From Rhodanobacteraceae bacterium (GTDB taxonomy: Bacteria > Acidobacteriota > Terriglobia > Terriglobales > Acidobacteriaceae), in the NCBI GenBank assembly GCA_025350865.1, contig JANXWZ010000108.1:1-55836 (forward strand): a DNA stretch of 55,836 nucleotides. The letters run 5' to 3'. The position numbers and the translations under genes are program-made. Every line of letters begins with the position of its first letter. Position 1 is the stretch's first letter. The notes under the pieces are model-generated. The model had not been told where the DNA came from. It saw only the letters and a program-made list of their open reading frames with translations, and ran no database searches. Positions 36,324-44,505 of this stretch are shown piece after piece.

Positions 36324-38327
36324 TCAAAGCTGACGTGCGAGCAGGAGGGTGATGTCGTCGGGTTGCTCGTGGTCGCCGATCCACTGCTTGACGGCCGCGA
36401 GGACGGTGGCCATGATGACGGGGAGCGGCCTGTCTTTAATTGGGGTGATCAGCTCGATGAGGCGCTGCTGGCCGAAGTCGTGCCCGTCCTGCTCGGGTTC
36501 GGTGACGCCGTCGGTGAACGCAATCAGGAGATCGCCGGAATTCAGTTGAACGGCGGCCTCGGAGTACACAATGCCGGGCAGCAGGCCGACGACGGAGCCG
36601 CCGACGTCCAGGCGCTCAATGGTCCCTGCGGCGGTGAGGATGATGGGCGGTAGATGGCCGCCATTGGAGTACGTCAGGGCGCGGGTTTCGGCCACATAGC
36701 AGGCGGCAAACAGGGTGGCGTAGCGCGAGGATTGGGTGCTGCGGTAGAGCGACCGGTTGATGGTCTCCATCATCGCAGCGGGCGAGATCGTTGTCCCGGT
36801 GGCTGAGTTCGCGTCGAAGCTGAGGGCGCGGATGGAGGAGTGAAGCGACGCCATCAGGAGCGCGGCCGACATGCCCTTGCCGCTGATGTCGCCGAGTGTG
36901 AGGCAGACGGCGTTTTGCGGGCCGAGGATGAAGTCGTAGTAGTCGCCGCCGACAGAAAGGGCAGGAACGCAGACCGCGTGGAGTTCCAGACCGGCGGTCG
37001 TGGTGGGGGACTGGGGGAAGAGTGTGCGCTGTACATCCTGGGCGATTGAAAGCTCGTTGAGGAGCTTGTCTTTTTCGCGCTGCTGGATGAGGAGGTCCGC
37101 AATGGAGCCTGCCATGCGGTTGAAGGAGCCGGCAAGTTCCCCAAGCTGGTCGGGACGCTTTACGGGAACGCGGTGCTCGAGGTTGCCCGCATCGATAGCT
37201 CTGGTGCCGCGGTACAGGGCAGCAACGGAAGAGACGATGGTTCGGCTGACCACGATCGCCATAACCACGGCGAATAACTCAAGCACAGCGAACGCCACAA
37301 TGACGGTGAGCAGGATGTAACGCGCGACCGCCCCGCCGGAAAAGGAGTTGGCAAAGAGGCGGTGGTAGAGGATGGTGGGGCGGGAGGCGACGACGATGAT
37401 GGAGGATGTCTTTCCGCCGTTGTTCCATGCGTAGATGGGGATTGGCGCACTGAAATAGATGGGCGCGTCGAAGAGGTTGGCGGCGGCGGGGAGCGAGCCG
37501 CCTTTCAGGTCGACTTGATCGGTTGAATGGCGTGCGGCCGCTTTGGGGGCGGCTTCCGGATTCTTGCCGGGACTCTCATCTTCGTTGTGGGAGAAGATGC
37601 GCAGGGCACCGAGGCTCGCGTCGAGAGAGCCAAGCGTGGGTTCGTCGAGAGGCCTGGAGCCAAAGATTTCGGCGGGGCCGTGGGGGGTGTTGGCGGTGTC
37701 GGCGGCGCAGAGGTACAGGCGGCCGTCCCGCTCGATGATGCCGCGGAAGGAGTGGAGCAGCCAGGCGGGTACAGGCTCATCGGGGCGGGCGAGGGAGTCT
37801 GCCGAGGCGGCGGAGAGGGGCTGCCACTTACCGTTGTTTAGTACCGAGATGCTGGCGCGCGTTGAAGGCCTGCCGGTGTCGGAGATAAGGTGTTGGCTCA
37901 TCGCGGCCGCACTTGCGGTGTCTTCGGCCACAGCTTTGCTGGCTTCGTCGAGGTCGGCGAGCGCGGTGTTGGTGGAGTACTGGCCGGCGAAAAGGTACAG
38001 GGCGATGCTGCCGAGAATCGAGAAGAGGACGATGGGCGCGAGTCCCATCAGGAGATATGTCAGCGTGAGACGGTTTCGGACCGACCAGAGGACACGCCTG
38101 CTAAACCAGCGAAAAAAGAGAAGGAGCACACAGACGGCGAGCGGGATCGTTGCGACCACGAGCAGAGTGACGGCGAGGCCGCGGAAGAGGCCAAGGATGA
38201 CCCCAAAGATGAGACAGACGACGAAAGTCCCGAGGAGCCATAGCGTGAAGCGGGCTAGGCGGGTCTGGCGGGCGTACCAGCGTTTGGCGTTAGCAAGAAA
38301 CGGCCGTGGTGGTGGGGCGGTCGGCAT
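36324..38327 (-). CDS. Membrane-bound HAMP/PP2C (SpoIIE-type) serine phosphatase
   Basis: 667 residues from the ATG at 38327 (a GTG at 38339 is the alternative; AAAGG lies upstream of both). Two hydrophobic hairpins in the first 120 residues and another helix at about 330-365 frame an extracytoplasmic region of some 200 residues. A HAMP linker (GTRAIDAGNLEHRVPVK) leads through a short coiled coil into a PP2C domain with VGGDYYDF, GKGMSAALLMA and TDGVTEP, the metal-binding residues being intact. This is the RsbU layout: sensing outside, dephosphorylation of an anti-sigma-factor antagonist or other partner inside. No anti-sigma or STAS gene is nearby, so its target is unknown. Confidence 0.92.
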   Translation of the reverse strand: MPTAPPPRPFLANAKRWYARQTRLARFTLWLLGTFVVCLIFGVILGLFRGLAVTLLVVATIPLAVCVLLLFFRWFSRRVLWSVRNRLTLTYLLMGLAPIVLFSILGSIALYLFAGQYSTNTALADLDEASKAVAEDTASAAAMSQHLISDTGRPSTRASISVLNNGKWQPLSAASADSLARPDEPVPAWLLHSFRGIIERDGRLYLCAADTANTPHGPAEIFGSRPLDEPTLGSLDASLGALRIFSHNEDESPGKNPEAAPKAAARHSTDQVDLKGGSLPAAANLFDAPIYFSAPIPIYAWNNGGKTSSIIVVASRPTILYHRLFANSFSGGAVARYILLTVIVAFAVLELFAVVMAIVVSRTIVSSVAALYRGTRAIDAGNLEHRVPVKRPDQLGELAGSFNRMAGSIADLLIQQREKDKLLNELSIAQDVQRTLFPQSPTTTAGLELHAVCVPALSVGGDYYDFILGPQNAVCLTLGDISGKGMSAALLMASLHSSIRALSFDANSATGTTISPAAMMETINRSLYRSTQSSRYATLFAACYVAETRALTYSNGGHLPPIILTAAGTIERLDVGGSVVGLLPGIVYSEAAVQLNSGDLLIAFTDGVTEPEQDGHDFGQQRLIELITPIKDRPLPVIMATVLAAVKQWIGDHEQPDDITLLLARQL

Positions 38328-38415
38328 GGAATTGCACACCTTTCATGCGGAGCCCACAGTGGGTGCTGTGTGCGCTCCATCATACGGTGTGCCGAGGTTG
38401 TTGGGAGTGATGTGT

Positions 38416-38491
38416 TGGAGCACCGAATGGGATTTGAACCCATGAATACTGGTTTTGCAGACCAGCGCGTTAGCCACTTCGCCATCGGTGC
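38416..38491 (-). tRNA. tRNA-Cys (GCA)
   Basis: A full cloverleaf can be drawn on the minus strand: acceptor GCACCGA/TCGGTGC, anticodon stem CTGGT/ACCAG with loop CTGCAAA (anticodon GCA), T-arm ATGGG-TTCAAAT-CCCAT, and an encoded CCA end at 38416-38418. The discriminator base is U, which is the identity element of tRNA-Cys. No other tRNA was found. Confidence 0.95.
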
Positions 38492-38509
38492 TTCCTGTTG
38501 CAACCTCAA

Positions 38510-38547
38510 AGTCAAAACCCACCCGGCACTCTGGCAGCGGGTGGGTT
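38510..38547 (-). terminator. Terminator-like hairpin just upstream of tRNA-Cys
   Basis: On the minus strand AACCCACCCG (38547-38538) pairs perfectly with CGGGTGGGTT (38525-38516) around a 12-base loop, then TTGACTTT follows, so that four Ts come directly after the GC-rich stem. It lies 19 bases before the 5' end of tRNA-Cys and 37 bases after the stop of a Cys-rich micro-ORF. It could end the micro-ORF transcript or act as an attenuator of the tRNA gene. Confidence 0.55.
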
Positions 38548-38583
38548 CAAAGTTGTTTCGAAAGCTTCTTGCTCCGATTTCAC

Positions 38584-38646
38584 TCAGCCACACACTGCGG
38601 TGTCATCGCAGCAACAGCAGGTCGTGTGTGAGATTGCAATCGTCAT
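38584..38646 (-). CDS. Putative 20-residue Cys-rich leader peptide
   Basis: An ATG at 38646 opens a 20-codon frame ending in TGA at 38584-38586. The peptide has four consecutive Cys codons (TGC TGT TGC TGC) at positions 10-13 and a fifth Cys at position 19. GAGAG lies seven bases upstream of the ATG. The coding DNA itself contains complementary arms CACACAC and GTGTGTG that enclose the Cys codons. Nothing similar is known to me at this site, and translation is unproven. Its importance is its position, just ahead of a terminator-like hairpin and tRNA-Cys. Confidence 0.45.
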   Translation of the reverse strand: MTIAISHTTCCCCDDTAVCG

Positions 38647-38763
38647 AGGCTTACTCTCAAAACTCAATTTCGTACCGCGCCAGCTTTGGGTTTCAGATCA
38701 GCTAGCATGGTGAAGCCGTTTGCCCCACTGCGGTATCTCGAATCTCTCACTGGAGGACGTGCG

Positions 38764-39675
38764 ATGTCAACCCTGCCACCCATGCAGCCTCTCGACTATG
38801 CCTTGGTCGATGTCTTCGCCGAGCGCTCCCTCGAAGGCAATTGCCTCGCCATCTTCACCAATGGCACCGGCCTTTCGACGGCTCAGATGCAGGCCCTCGC
38901 CCGCGAGATGAATCTGCCTGAAACCACGTTCATCATTCCGGATCAGGACGAGCGGGAAGGCGTGCATGTGCGCATCTTCACGGTGCAGGAGGAACTGCCC
39001 TTTGCGGGGCATCCTACGCTGGGGACGGCGTCCTGGCTGTATTTGAATCGACCTGAACTGCGGGAGCGCGGCAATGTCACACTCCGGTTGAAGGCTGGCG
39101 ATATCACGGTCACGTTCGAGCAGCCAAGCAACAATGAGGCCGGCGTCTTTGGGACGATGCGTCAGCTTGATCCGTTCTTCGGCATGGTTCATTCGCGCGA
39201 GGAGGTCGCTACCGCGATCAACGTGCCTCTGGAGGACCTGGATGCCTCGCTCCCCATCCAGACCGTCTCCACGGGGCTGGCGTTCTGCATTGTGCCGCTC
39301 GCTTCGATGGCGGCGATTGGCCGCCTGTGTATCCCGCAGGGGAGCGCGCAGGCTTATCTTGCGAAGACCGATGCGAAGTTTTTCTACTGCACCACGCGGG
39401 CGGACGCAGCCTCCGGTGCGGACTTCCACTCGCGCATGCAGTTCTACAACGGTGAAGATCCGGCCACGGGTTCGGCCTCGGGATGCGCGATCTCCTACCT
39501 CGTTCGTCATGGCGTGGTGCCTGGTGGTCGTGCGACGGTGCTGGAGCAAGGCGTTGAGATCCATCGGCCGTCGCGAATTCATGTCAGCGCGACTGTCAAG
39601 GGTGAAGTTGTAAGCGATGTGTTCGTTGGCGGACGCACCATCTCTGTTGCAAGTGGACGCTTTTTCCAACGCTGA
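38764..39675 (+). CDS. PhzF-family isomerase/epimerase-like protein
   Basis: 303 residues from the ATG at 38764, which has GGAGG seven bases upstream; an in-frame ATG at 38686 lacks a ribosome site. The protein shows the PhzF fold signatures: EGNCLAIF, PETTFI with the conserved catalytic Glu, FAGHPTLGTA and, in the second half, NGEDPATGSASG. The length is typical. PhzF proteins isomerise small carboxylic acids; PhzF itself acts in phenazine synthesis, but most family members have unknown substrates and no phenazine genes are present here. It stands alone, divergent from the tRNA-Cys unit. Confidence 0.92.
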   Translation: MSTLPPMQPLDYALVDVFAERSLEGNCLAIFTNGTGLSTAQMQALAREMNLPETTFIIPDQDEREGVHVRIFTVQEELPFAGHPTLGTASWLYLNRPELRERGNVTLRLKAGDITVTFEQPSNNEAGVFGTMRQLDPFFGMVHSREEVATAINVPLEDLDASLPIQTVSTGLAFCIVPLASMAAIGRLCIPQGSAQAYLAKTDAKFFYCTTRADAASGADFHSRMQFYNGEDPATGSASGCAISYLVRHGVVPGGRATVLEQGVEIHRPSRIHVSATVKGEVVSDVFVGGRTISVASGRFFQR

Positions 39676-39788
39676 ATCCAATCTTTCCCACAGCGATTTG
39701 TTACGAAACAGCAACAATTACGGGCACGCACAAAAATCGGTGGATGAGACGGTACTAATGTGGTGTAGTTTCGCTTTATTTTCGCCTA

Positions 39789-39817
39789 TTGACCAGTTGG
39801 GTTCCTGTTCGTAGTGT
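39789..39817 (+). promoter_or_regulatory. Candidate sigma-70-type promoter in the gap before the response regulator
   Basis: TTGACC (5 of 6 to consensus), 17-base spacer, TAGTGT (3 of 6). Identified by eye only. Confidence 0.35.
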
Positions 39818-40160
39818 TGGGGAGCGATGAAGGAGCGAGCGAGTCGACTGGAGAACAACACGACCCGCAAATGCCTTCATGACTGTACCGTTTTGATTGA
39901 TCTACCTAACAGCCTGAGTTGAGAGAAGACTGACTGTTTCGGCAGTCCTGCCTTTTCCGGAAGCAGCTTTTCGGCCCGTGAGCGCATTGTTTGGATTCAG
40001 TTCTGAAGTCACCTTGCATGGTGGTCGAGGGGCCGTTCGAAAAACACTGCGATCGCGGCCCTGGAACCCCCTGCGCCTTTTTCCGGATACGCCCCAAACC
40101 AGGGCGGCAGGCAGACTGCGCCGTGCAGCGACGATCTTCTCGCAACGACCGCGACATTGT

Positions 40161-40190
40161 GTCGGTCGGAATTGCAGCATTCCGACCGAC
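40161..40190. other. Perfect 12-bp hairpin in the gap
   Basis: GTCGGTCGGAAT at 40161-40172 and ATTCCGACCGAC at 40179-40190 pair fully around TGCAGC. No T-tract follows on either strand, so it is a structured RNA element or a protein-binding palindrome rather than a standard terminator. Confidence 0.55.
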
Positions 40191-40391
40191 CCATCACTGG
40201 GCCCCTGATTCCGGTTGTCCGGAGCAGCCGCCCTTGCTCGTCCTAAACCTCGGCAGTCGATGCCGCGGTAGCCGAACGAGGGTCCCGGTAAACCTCTAAC
40301 CCGCCTGTGGCGACCGGTCAAACAGCCGATCGCCCCCCAACCTAAGCCGCCCGCGCCCAACCAGCTCCCGGGGGAAAGAGAATAGAAAACT

Positions 40392-40874
40392 ATGCGCCCA
40401 AAGAAGGTCATTCTCTGCGTCGACGATAACGAACAAGCCCTCTCCGTCCGCACGTTTCTGCTGGAAACACGCGGCTATCGCGTCATCACCGCCTCCACGG
40501 CGAAAGAGGCTCTGGACATTGTGCGACGCACGATTCCCGGAACGCTCGATCTGCTGATCGCCGACCTCCTGCTCCCGGGCATGGACGGCAACGACCTGGT
40601 CCGGCACGCCAAGCAGATGCATCCAATGATGCCCGCGCTGATCGTCAGTGGATCGGTCACCGCCTACGATCGCGCACTCGCCGCCGATGCCTTTTTGCCC
40701 AAGGGCGCGGGTACGGCAGCCGAGTTGCTTGAGAAGATCCGGGTGTTGGTTGCCCGCAAACGCGGCCCCAAGAAGCAGTACCCCGCGCCTACTTATGCGC
40801 CGCAGCTGCAACCGCAATCGGTTGGGTCGAGCGCAGCGGATGATTCGCCATTGAAGCATTCGATCGCCAGCTGA
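40392..40874 (+). CDS. Stand-alone response regulator receiver protein
   Basis: A 160-residue CheY-like protein. It has the acidic pair DD in ILCVDDNE, the phosphoacceptor Asp in LLIADLLLPGMDG, the conserved Ser in IVSGS and the Lys in FLPKGA. No output domain follows; the last 35 residues are Pro/Gln-rich and probably disordered. No histidine kinase gene is adjacent, so its partner is elsewhere. Ribosome site: GGGGGAAAGAG precedes the ATG by about 10 bases. Its stop is 6 bases from the convergent recG stop. Confidence 0.9.
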   Translation: MRPKKVILCVDDNEQALSVRTFLLETRGYRVITASTAKEALDIVRRTIPGTLDLLIADLLLPGMDGNDLVRHAKQMHPMMPALIVSGSVTAYDRALAADAFLPKGAGTAAELLEKIRVLVARKRGPKKQYPAPTYAPQLQPQSVGSSAADDSPLKHSIAS

Positions 40875-40880
40875 TTCGCC

Positions 40881-43259
40881 TCAGGCTTCTACCAGACCAT
40901 AGCGCCGCTGCCATTGCAATTTCAGCCTAGCCCAGACCCCGCCGATCTCTTCCTTCGAGAGCGCGGGGTCAGGCTTTTCGGCGAAGCGCGCGGCCTCCGC
41001 CTTGGCTAGCTCGAGGATGGCGCGATCGCGTAGAAGGCTGGCGACGCGGAACTCCGGCATACCGGCTTGCCGCGTGCCGAAGAACTCGCCCGGACCGCGT
41101 TGTTGCAGGTCCATCTCGGCCAGGGCAAAGCCGTCCTGCGTGGCGACCATGGCGTCCAGCCGAGCTTCCGCGGACTCGCTCACGTTGCCGCCAGTCATCA
41201 GGATGCAGAAGCTCTTCGCGGCTCCTCGGCCTACGCGTCCACGCAACTGATGCATCTGGGCGAGGCCGAAGCGTTCGGCGTGTTCGATCACCATCACGCT
41301 GGCGTTGGGCACGTCGACACCGACCTCGATCACCGTGGTGGCGATCAATACGTCCGTCTCTCCTCGCTGGAACCGGCGCATGGCGACTTCCTTATCGTCG
41401 GCGGACATGCGCCCATGCAGCAGGCCAAGGCGCAGTCCGGCGAGTGGTCCGGCGCGGAGCTCTTCATACATTTGTGTCGCGGAACGAAGCTTCGCCTTGG
41501 GGAACAGACCTGCAGCTTTCGCCTTCTTGCCGCGTACGGCGGGAATAGCTGAAGGTTCTTCGTCTCGCGCGAAGTCGAGCTCGGGCTGATCGTCCTTTGC
41601 GCCTTCGATGACCGGATAAACGATGTACGCCTGCTGCCCCTTGGCGACGTGCTGGCGGATGAAATCCCACACCTTTGGGGCTTTGTCTTCGCTGGTTCGG
41701 CGCGTGACGATCGGCGTCCGCCCCGGCGGTAGTTCGTCGATGATGCTGACGTCCATGTCGCCGTAGATGGTGAGGGCGAGCGTCCGTGGGATCGGTGTCG
41801 CGGTCATCACCAGAACGTCGGGATCTGTAACCCCTCCGGATGCATTTGGTTTCTTCATCAGCTTGAAGCGCTGCTGAACACCGAAGCGGTGCTGCTCATC
41901 TACCACCACGAGGCCGAGGTTGGCGAAGTCGACCTTCTCTTCGATCAAGGCGTGCGTCCCGATGGCGAGATGCGTCTCGCCGCGCATGATGCGGCCCTGG
42001 CCCTCGCGCTTGCGGTCGGTGTCGAGCGAGCCTGTCAGCAACGTGACGCGGTAGGGTTTGCCGGTCAGCGGCGAGAGTTTGTCGGCGAGCAGCTTCTTCG
42101 CGCTCAGGTAGTGCTGCGTCGCGAGAATTTCAGTCGGCGCCATCAGCGCGGCCTGGTAGCCATTTTCAATAGCGACGAGCGCGGCCTGCATCGCGACGAT
42201 CGTCTTGCCGGAGCCTACGTCTCCTTGCAGCAGGCGGCGCATGGGCTGGGGCTTCTTCATGTCGCCGACAATCTCTCCCAGCACGCGCTTCTGCGCCGTG
42301 GTTGGATGGAAGGGAAGCACCTGCTTGACCGCTTCGCGGACATTCGTGCCGGTCTCAAAGGTGGTGCCGATGCGTTCCCGCATGCGCTTGCGTTTCAGCT
42401 CCAGCCCGAGTTCGAGATACCACAGCTCTTCAAAGATAAGCCTCCGATGTGCCGGGGTCGCCGCGCTTTGCAGGTCGGCGAGTTTCGTTCCAGCTTCAGG
42501 GAAGTGGATCGCCTTCAGCGCCTGCATGCGCCCGGGCAGGTGGAGCCTTGCGCGCAACGCTTTGGGCAAGGTTTCTTCGGCCTCGACGCCGGCTTCGGTC
42601 AGCTCTTCGAAGACGCTCCACATCACGCGGCGCGTCCACTTGCTGGTCAGCTTGGAGCCCCACGGAGTTGTGCCGCCGAGCGACTCATAGACGGGGACGA
42701 TGCGGCCCATTTCGAGCATGGCGAACTCGGCGTCGGGCCCGGTCGCGCCGGGCTCCGGCAGGAACTCAAACTGCGGCTGGATTAGCTTGAAGCGGCCTGA
42801 TCCGCCGGATCGCGACGGCTCCAGCTTGCCGTAGACCGCGACGCGCTGGCCGAGGCGAAACTTATCCTTCAGGTAGGTTCCGTTGAACCACGTGCACTGG
42901 ATGGTGGACTGGCCCATGCGGACTTTGTTCATCCCCACCTCAAACGATGGACCCGTTTGAGATGGGGCACCCGATTGATCGTGGATGCCCGGAGCGGACA
43001 GGCCAAGCGTCAGCTCAAACAGTCCCGCGCCAGCCTTGGTGCGGAGCAGTGTCGAGCCGCGTACGTCGCCGATCAGCGAGGCCATGTCGCCGGCAGTCAT
43101 CTCGGCGATGGAGCGCGGGTTCAGCCGGTCCTCATAGCGGAACGGCAGGTGGTAGAGCAGGTCTTCCACCGTTTCGACACCGCGCTTGGCCAGTCCCTCG
43201 GCGATACGTTCGCCGACGCGTTTTACGAACTTTACCGGCGTCGATAGCTGCAGCGTCAC
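40881..43259 (-). CDS. recG: ATP-dependent DNA helicase RecG
   Basis: A 792-residue helicase that remodels stalled replication forks and branched DNA. An N-terminal helix-hairpin-like segment (TVEDLLYHLPFRYEDR) is followed by the wedge OB-fold domain (about 60-165), then the helicase core: P-loop GDVGSGKT at 346-353, DEQH at 454-457, and RGRVGRG in motif VI. It is about 100 residues longer than usual. Extra segments lie at about residues 88-118 inside the wedge domain, encoded over a palindrome (42933-42967), and at about 560-605, a charged Lys/Ala/Glu-rich stretch. The start is GTG at 43259; the last bases of the upstream GT87 gene overlap it (GTGA), implying coupled translation. Confidence 0.95.
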   Translation of the reverse strand: MTLQLSTPVKFVKRVGERIAEGLAKRGVETVEDLLYHLPFRYEDRLNPRSIAEMTAGDMASLIGDVRGSTLLRTKAGAGLFELTLGLSAPGIHDQSGAPSQTGPSFEVGMNKVRMGQSTIQCTWFNGTYLKDKFRLGQRVAVYGKLEPSRSGGSGRFKLIQPQFEFLPEPGATGPDAEFAMLEMGRIVPVYESLGGTTPWGSKLTSKWTRRVMWSVFEELTEAGVEAEETLPKALRARLHLPGRMQALKAIHFPEAGTKLADLQSAATPAHRRLIFEELWYLELGLELKRKRMRERIGTTFETGTNVREAVKQVLPFHPTTAQKRVLGEIVGDMKKPQPMRRLLQGDVGSGKTIVAMQAALVAIENGYQAALMAPTEILATQHYLSAKKLLADKLSPLTGKPYRVTLLTGSLDTDRKREGQGRIMRGETHLAIGTHALIEEKVDFANLGLVVVDEQHRFGVQQRFKLMKKPNASGGVTDPDVLVMTATPIPRTLALTIYGDMDVSIIDELPPGRTPIVTRRTSEDKAPKVWDFIRQHVAKGQQAYIVYPVIEGAKDDQPELDFARDEEPSAIPAVRGKKAKAAGLFPKAKLRSATQMYEELRAGPLAGLRLGLLHGRMSADDKEVAMRRFQRGETDVLIATTVIEVGVDVPNASVMVIEHAERFGLAQMHQLRGRVGRGAAKSFCILMTGGNVSESAEARLDAMVATQDGFALAEMDLQQRGPGEFFGTRQAGMPEFRVASLLRDRAILELAKAEAARFAEKPDPALSKEEIGGVWARLKLQWQRRYGLVEA
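42933..42967. repeat. Palindrome inside recG coding sequence
   Basis: CCCCACCTCAAACG (42933-42946) and CGTTTGAGATGGGG (42954-42967) pair with one mismatch around ATGGACC. It is read in frame as residues about 98-109 of RecG, within a segment that ordinary RecG proteins lack. It resembles short intergenic repeats of this group, and so may be an inserted repeat that kept the frame open. Confidence 0.5.
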
Positions 43260-44497
43260 TCCCTGATGCTACCCGACTTGGTGACGCCTAATAGGCTGGC
43301 GAGCAGCACGATGATGATGGCTATCTCGATAACGGGATTCAGCGGCTGAAAACGCAGTCGGGTAAGCACGTGCGTCCAGACCTTTTCGTTGGTCAGCCAG
43401 AAGGCCACACCGACGGCGTACAGCCAGGCGATCGAGCGTCTGGTTCGGGCGAGTTCCACCGCGGCAGGGATCAGGAGCAGGGCTGAGACGCGATCGTAGC
43501 CGCGATGATAGATAGGCAGCAGGCTGATCATCTGGCCAAGCGAAGTCATCGTCCACGGGTAGCGTTCCAACGCGCCGGATCGTCTTGCGAGGATTGTGGC
43601 AATGATAGCGAGCGCGGCTGTTGTGAGCCATGCCAGTGCGTTGATCGACCGCCGACCGAGGTGGTGGATCGTGGCGAAAGATGTCTGGATGTTGAGGAAG
43701 TCGAAGGAGAAGTTGCTGGTGAAGTCCGACGAGGCCAGTGGCGCGATGGACAGACTGAAGGCATGGTGCAGCGTTTCGAGGTAATGGAACGAGCCGAGTC
43801 TGAAGCGGTAGCTCAACAGGCCGACGAGCAATAGCAGCAGTGCGATCCCGCATGCCTTTGCGGCGGCTGTACGGGTGTCGCGCCGCAGCAGCAGAACGAT
43901 GACTACACCCAGCGCAAGTTGCGGCTTCAAGGCAAGCGCTAATCCCAGCGCAATGCAGCCGATCCAGGCCAATCGACGCTGTTCAAGCAATACAAAACAG
44001 GCGAGAGCAGCCAGTCCGGCTTCTAGCAGCGCCGGGTTGCCGTATTCCAGCGCGCCGAGGACCGCCTCGCCGGCTAACAGGGCAAGCAGAATGATGCCAG
44101 CCGGGTCCCATAGACGAATGCGAAAGCGCCACAGCATCAGGCCGGCGCAAAATGCGGCGAGCAGTCCGCCGGTGAGGTCAAACAAGTGGGCGGCGAGCGG
44201 CCACGGAAGAGCCTCGTACGGCAGCACAAGAATCAACGCCGACGGCGGATACACCGGACTCATCTGCCAGATTTCGCCCTTCGCATCGTGGCGTCGTGCG
44301 GCCTCAGCGTTCAGTGTCTGCGAGTCATACGGGTCGCAACCGGCGACGAGGCACTGGGCTCCGGTCTGGATGTTGCTGAAGTCACTAAACGGAGCCTTGC
44401 GCCACAGCGACGCGGCACCCGCAGCGGAGAAGATGGCGACCACCACGGCGATCAGGGCGAGGAGCGAGATACCTCTTGAGGATGGCCGCGGCGGCAT
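43256..44497 (-). CDS. DUF2029/GT87 polytopic mannosyltransferase-like protein
   Basis: 413 residues from the ATG at 44497, just after the stop of its paralogue (44506). About ten membrane helices are spread over the whole length. The AGCDPYD segment after the first helix is the conserved periplasmic/active loop in this family, followed by MSPVYPPSALIL. GT87 proteins are lipid-linked-sugar glycosyltransferases that add mannose or arabinose in cell-envelope glycan synthesis; the sugar here is unknown. The gene overlaps recG by four bases (GTGA). Confidence 0.83.
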   Translation of the reverse strand: MPPRPSSRGISLLALIAVVVAIFSAAGAASLWRKAPFSDFSNIQTGAQCLVAGCDPYDSQTLNAEAARRHDAKGEIWQMSPVYPPSALILVLPYEALPWPLAAHLFDLTGGLLAAFCAGLMLWRFRIRLWDPAGIILLALLAGEAVLGALEYGNPALLEAGLAALACFVLLEQRRLAWIGCIALGLALALKPQLALGVVIVLLLRRDTRTAAAKACGIALLLLLVGLLSYRFRLGSFHYLETLHHAFSLSIAPLASSDFTSNFSFDFLNIQTSFATIHHLGRRSINALAWLTTAALAIIATILARRSGALERYPWTMTSLGQMISLLPIYHRGYDRVSALLLIPAAVELARTRRSIAWLYAVGVAFWLTNEKVWTHVLTRLRFQPLNPVIEIAIIIVLLASLLGVTKSGSIRE

Positions 44498-44505
44498 GTC
44501 CCATA

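Larger units (their letters stand above)
39676..40391. other. 716-bp gap with possible leader or small RNA
   Basis: No protein gene is convincing. TTGACC at 39789-39794 and TAGTGT at 39812-39817, 17 bases apart, form a plausible promoter on the plus strand. A GTTACGAAAC motif lies at 39700-39709. A 31-codon frame (39827-39922, ATGAAGGAG to TGA) is possible but unsupported. A perfect hairpin is at 40161-40190. If the promoter is used, the response regulator at 40392 would have a leader of about 570 bases, or the region makes a separate RNA. No rnpB, tmRNA or SRP RNA core was recognised. Confidence 0.4.

Noticed and set aside
38370-38713. Plus-strand frames across tRNA-Cys
   Set aside because: They cross a well-folded tRNA gene on the other strand and lack ribosome sites.
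39827-39922. 31-codon frame in the gap before the response regulator
   Set aside because: Starts well after a GGGGAG-like site but encodes no conserved pattern; listed only as part of the gap.
39940-39975. Possible SRP RNA core (CCGGAAGCAGC) in the gap
   Set aside because: The conserved GGTCAGG...GGAAGGAAGCAGCC domain IV helix is not present and flanks do not pair as in 4.5S RNA.
39902-40453. 183-codon minus-strand frame across the gap and the response regulator start
   Set aside because: Composition is Gly/Arg-rich and it runs antisense over a clear receiver-domain gene; no ribosome site.
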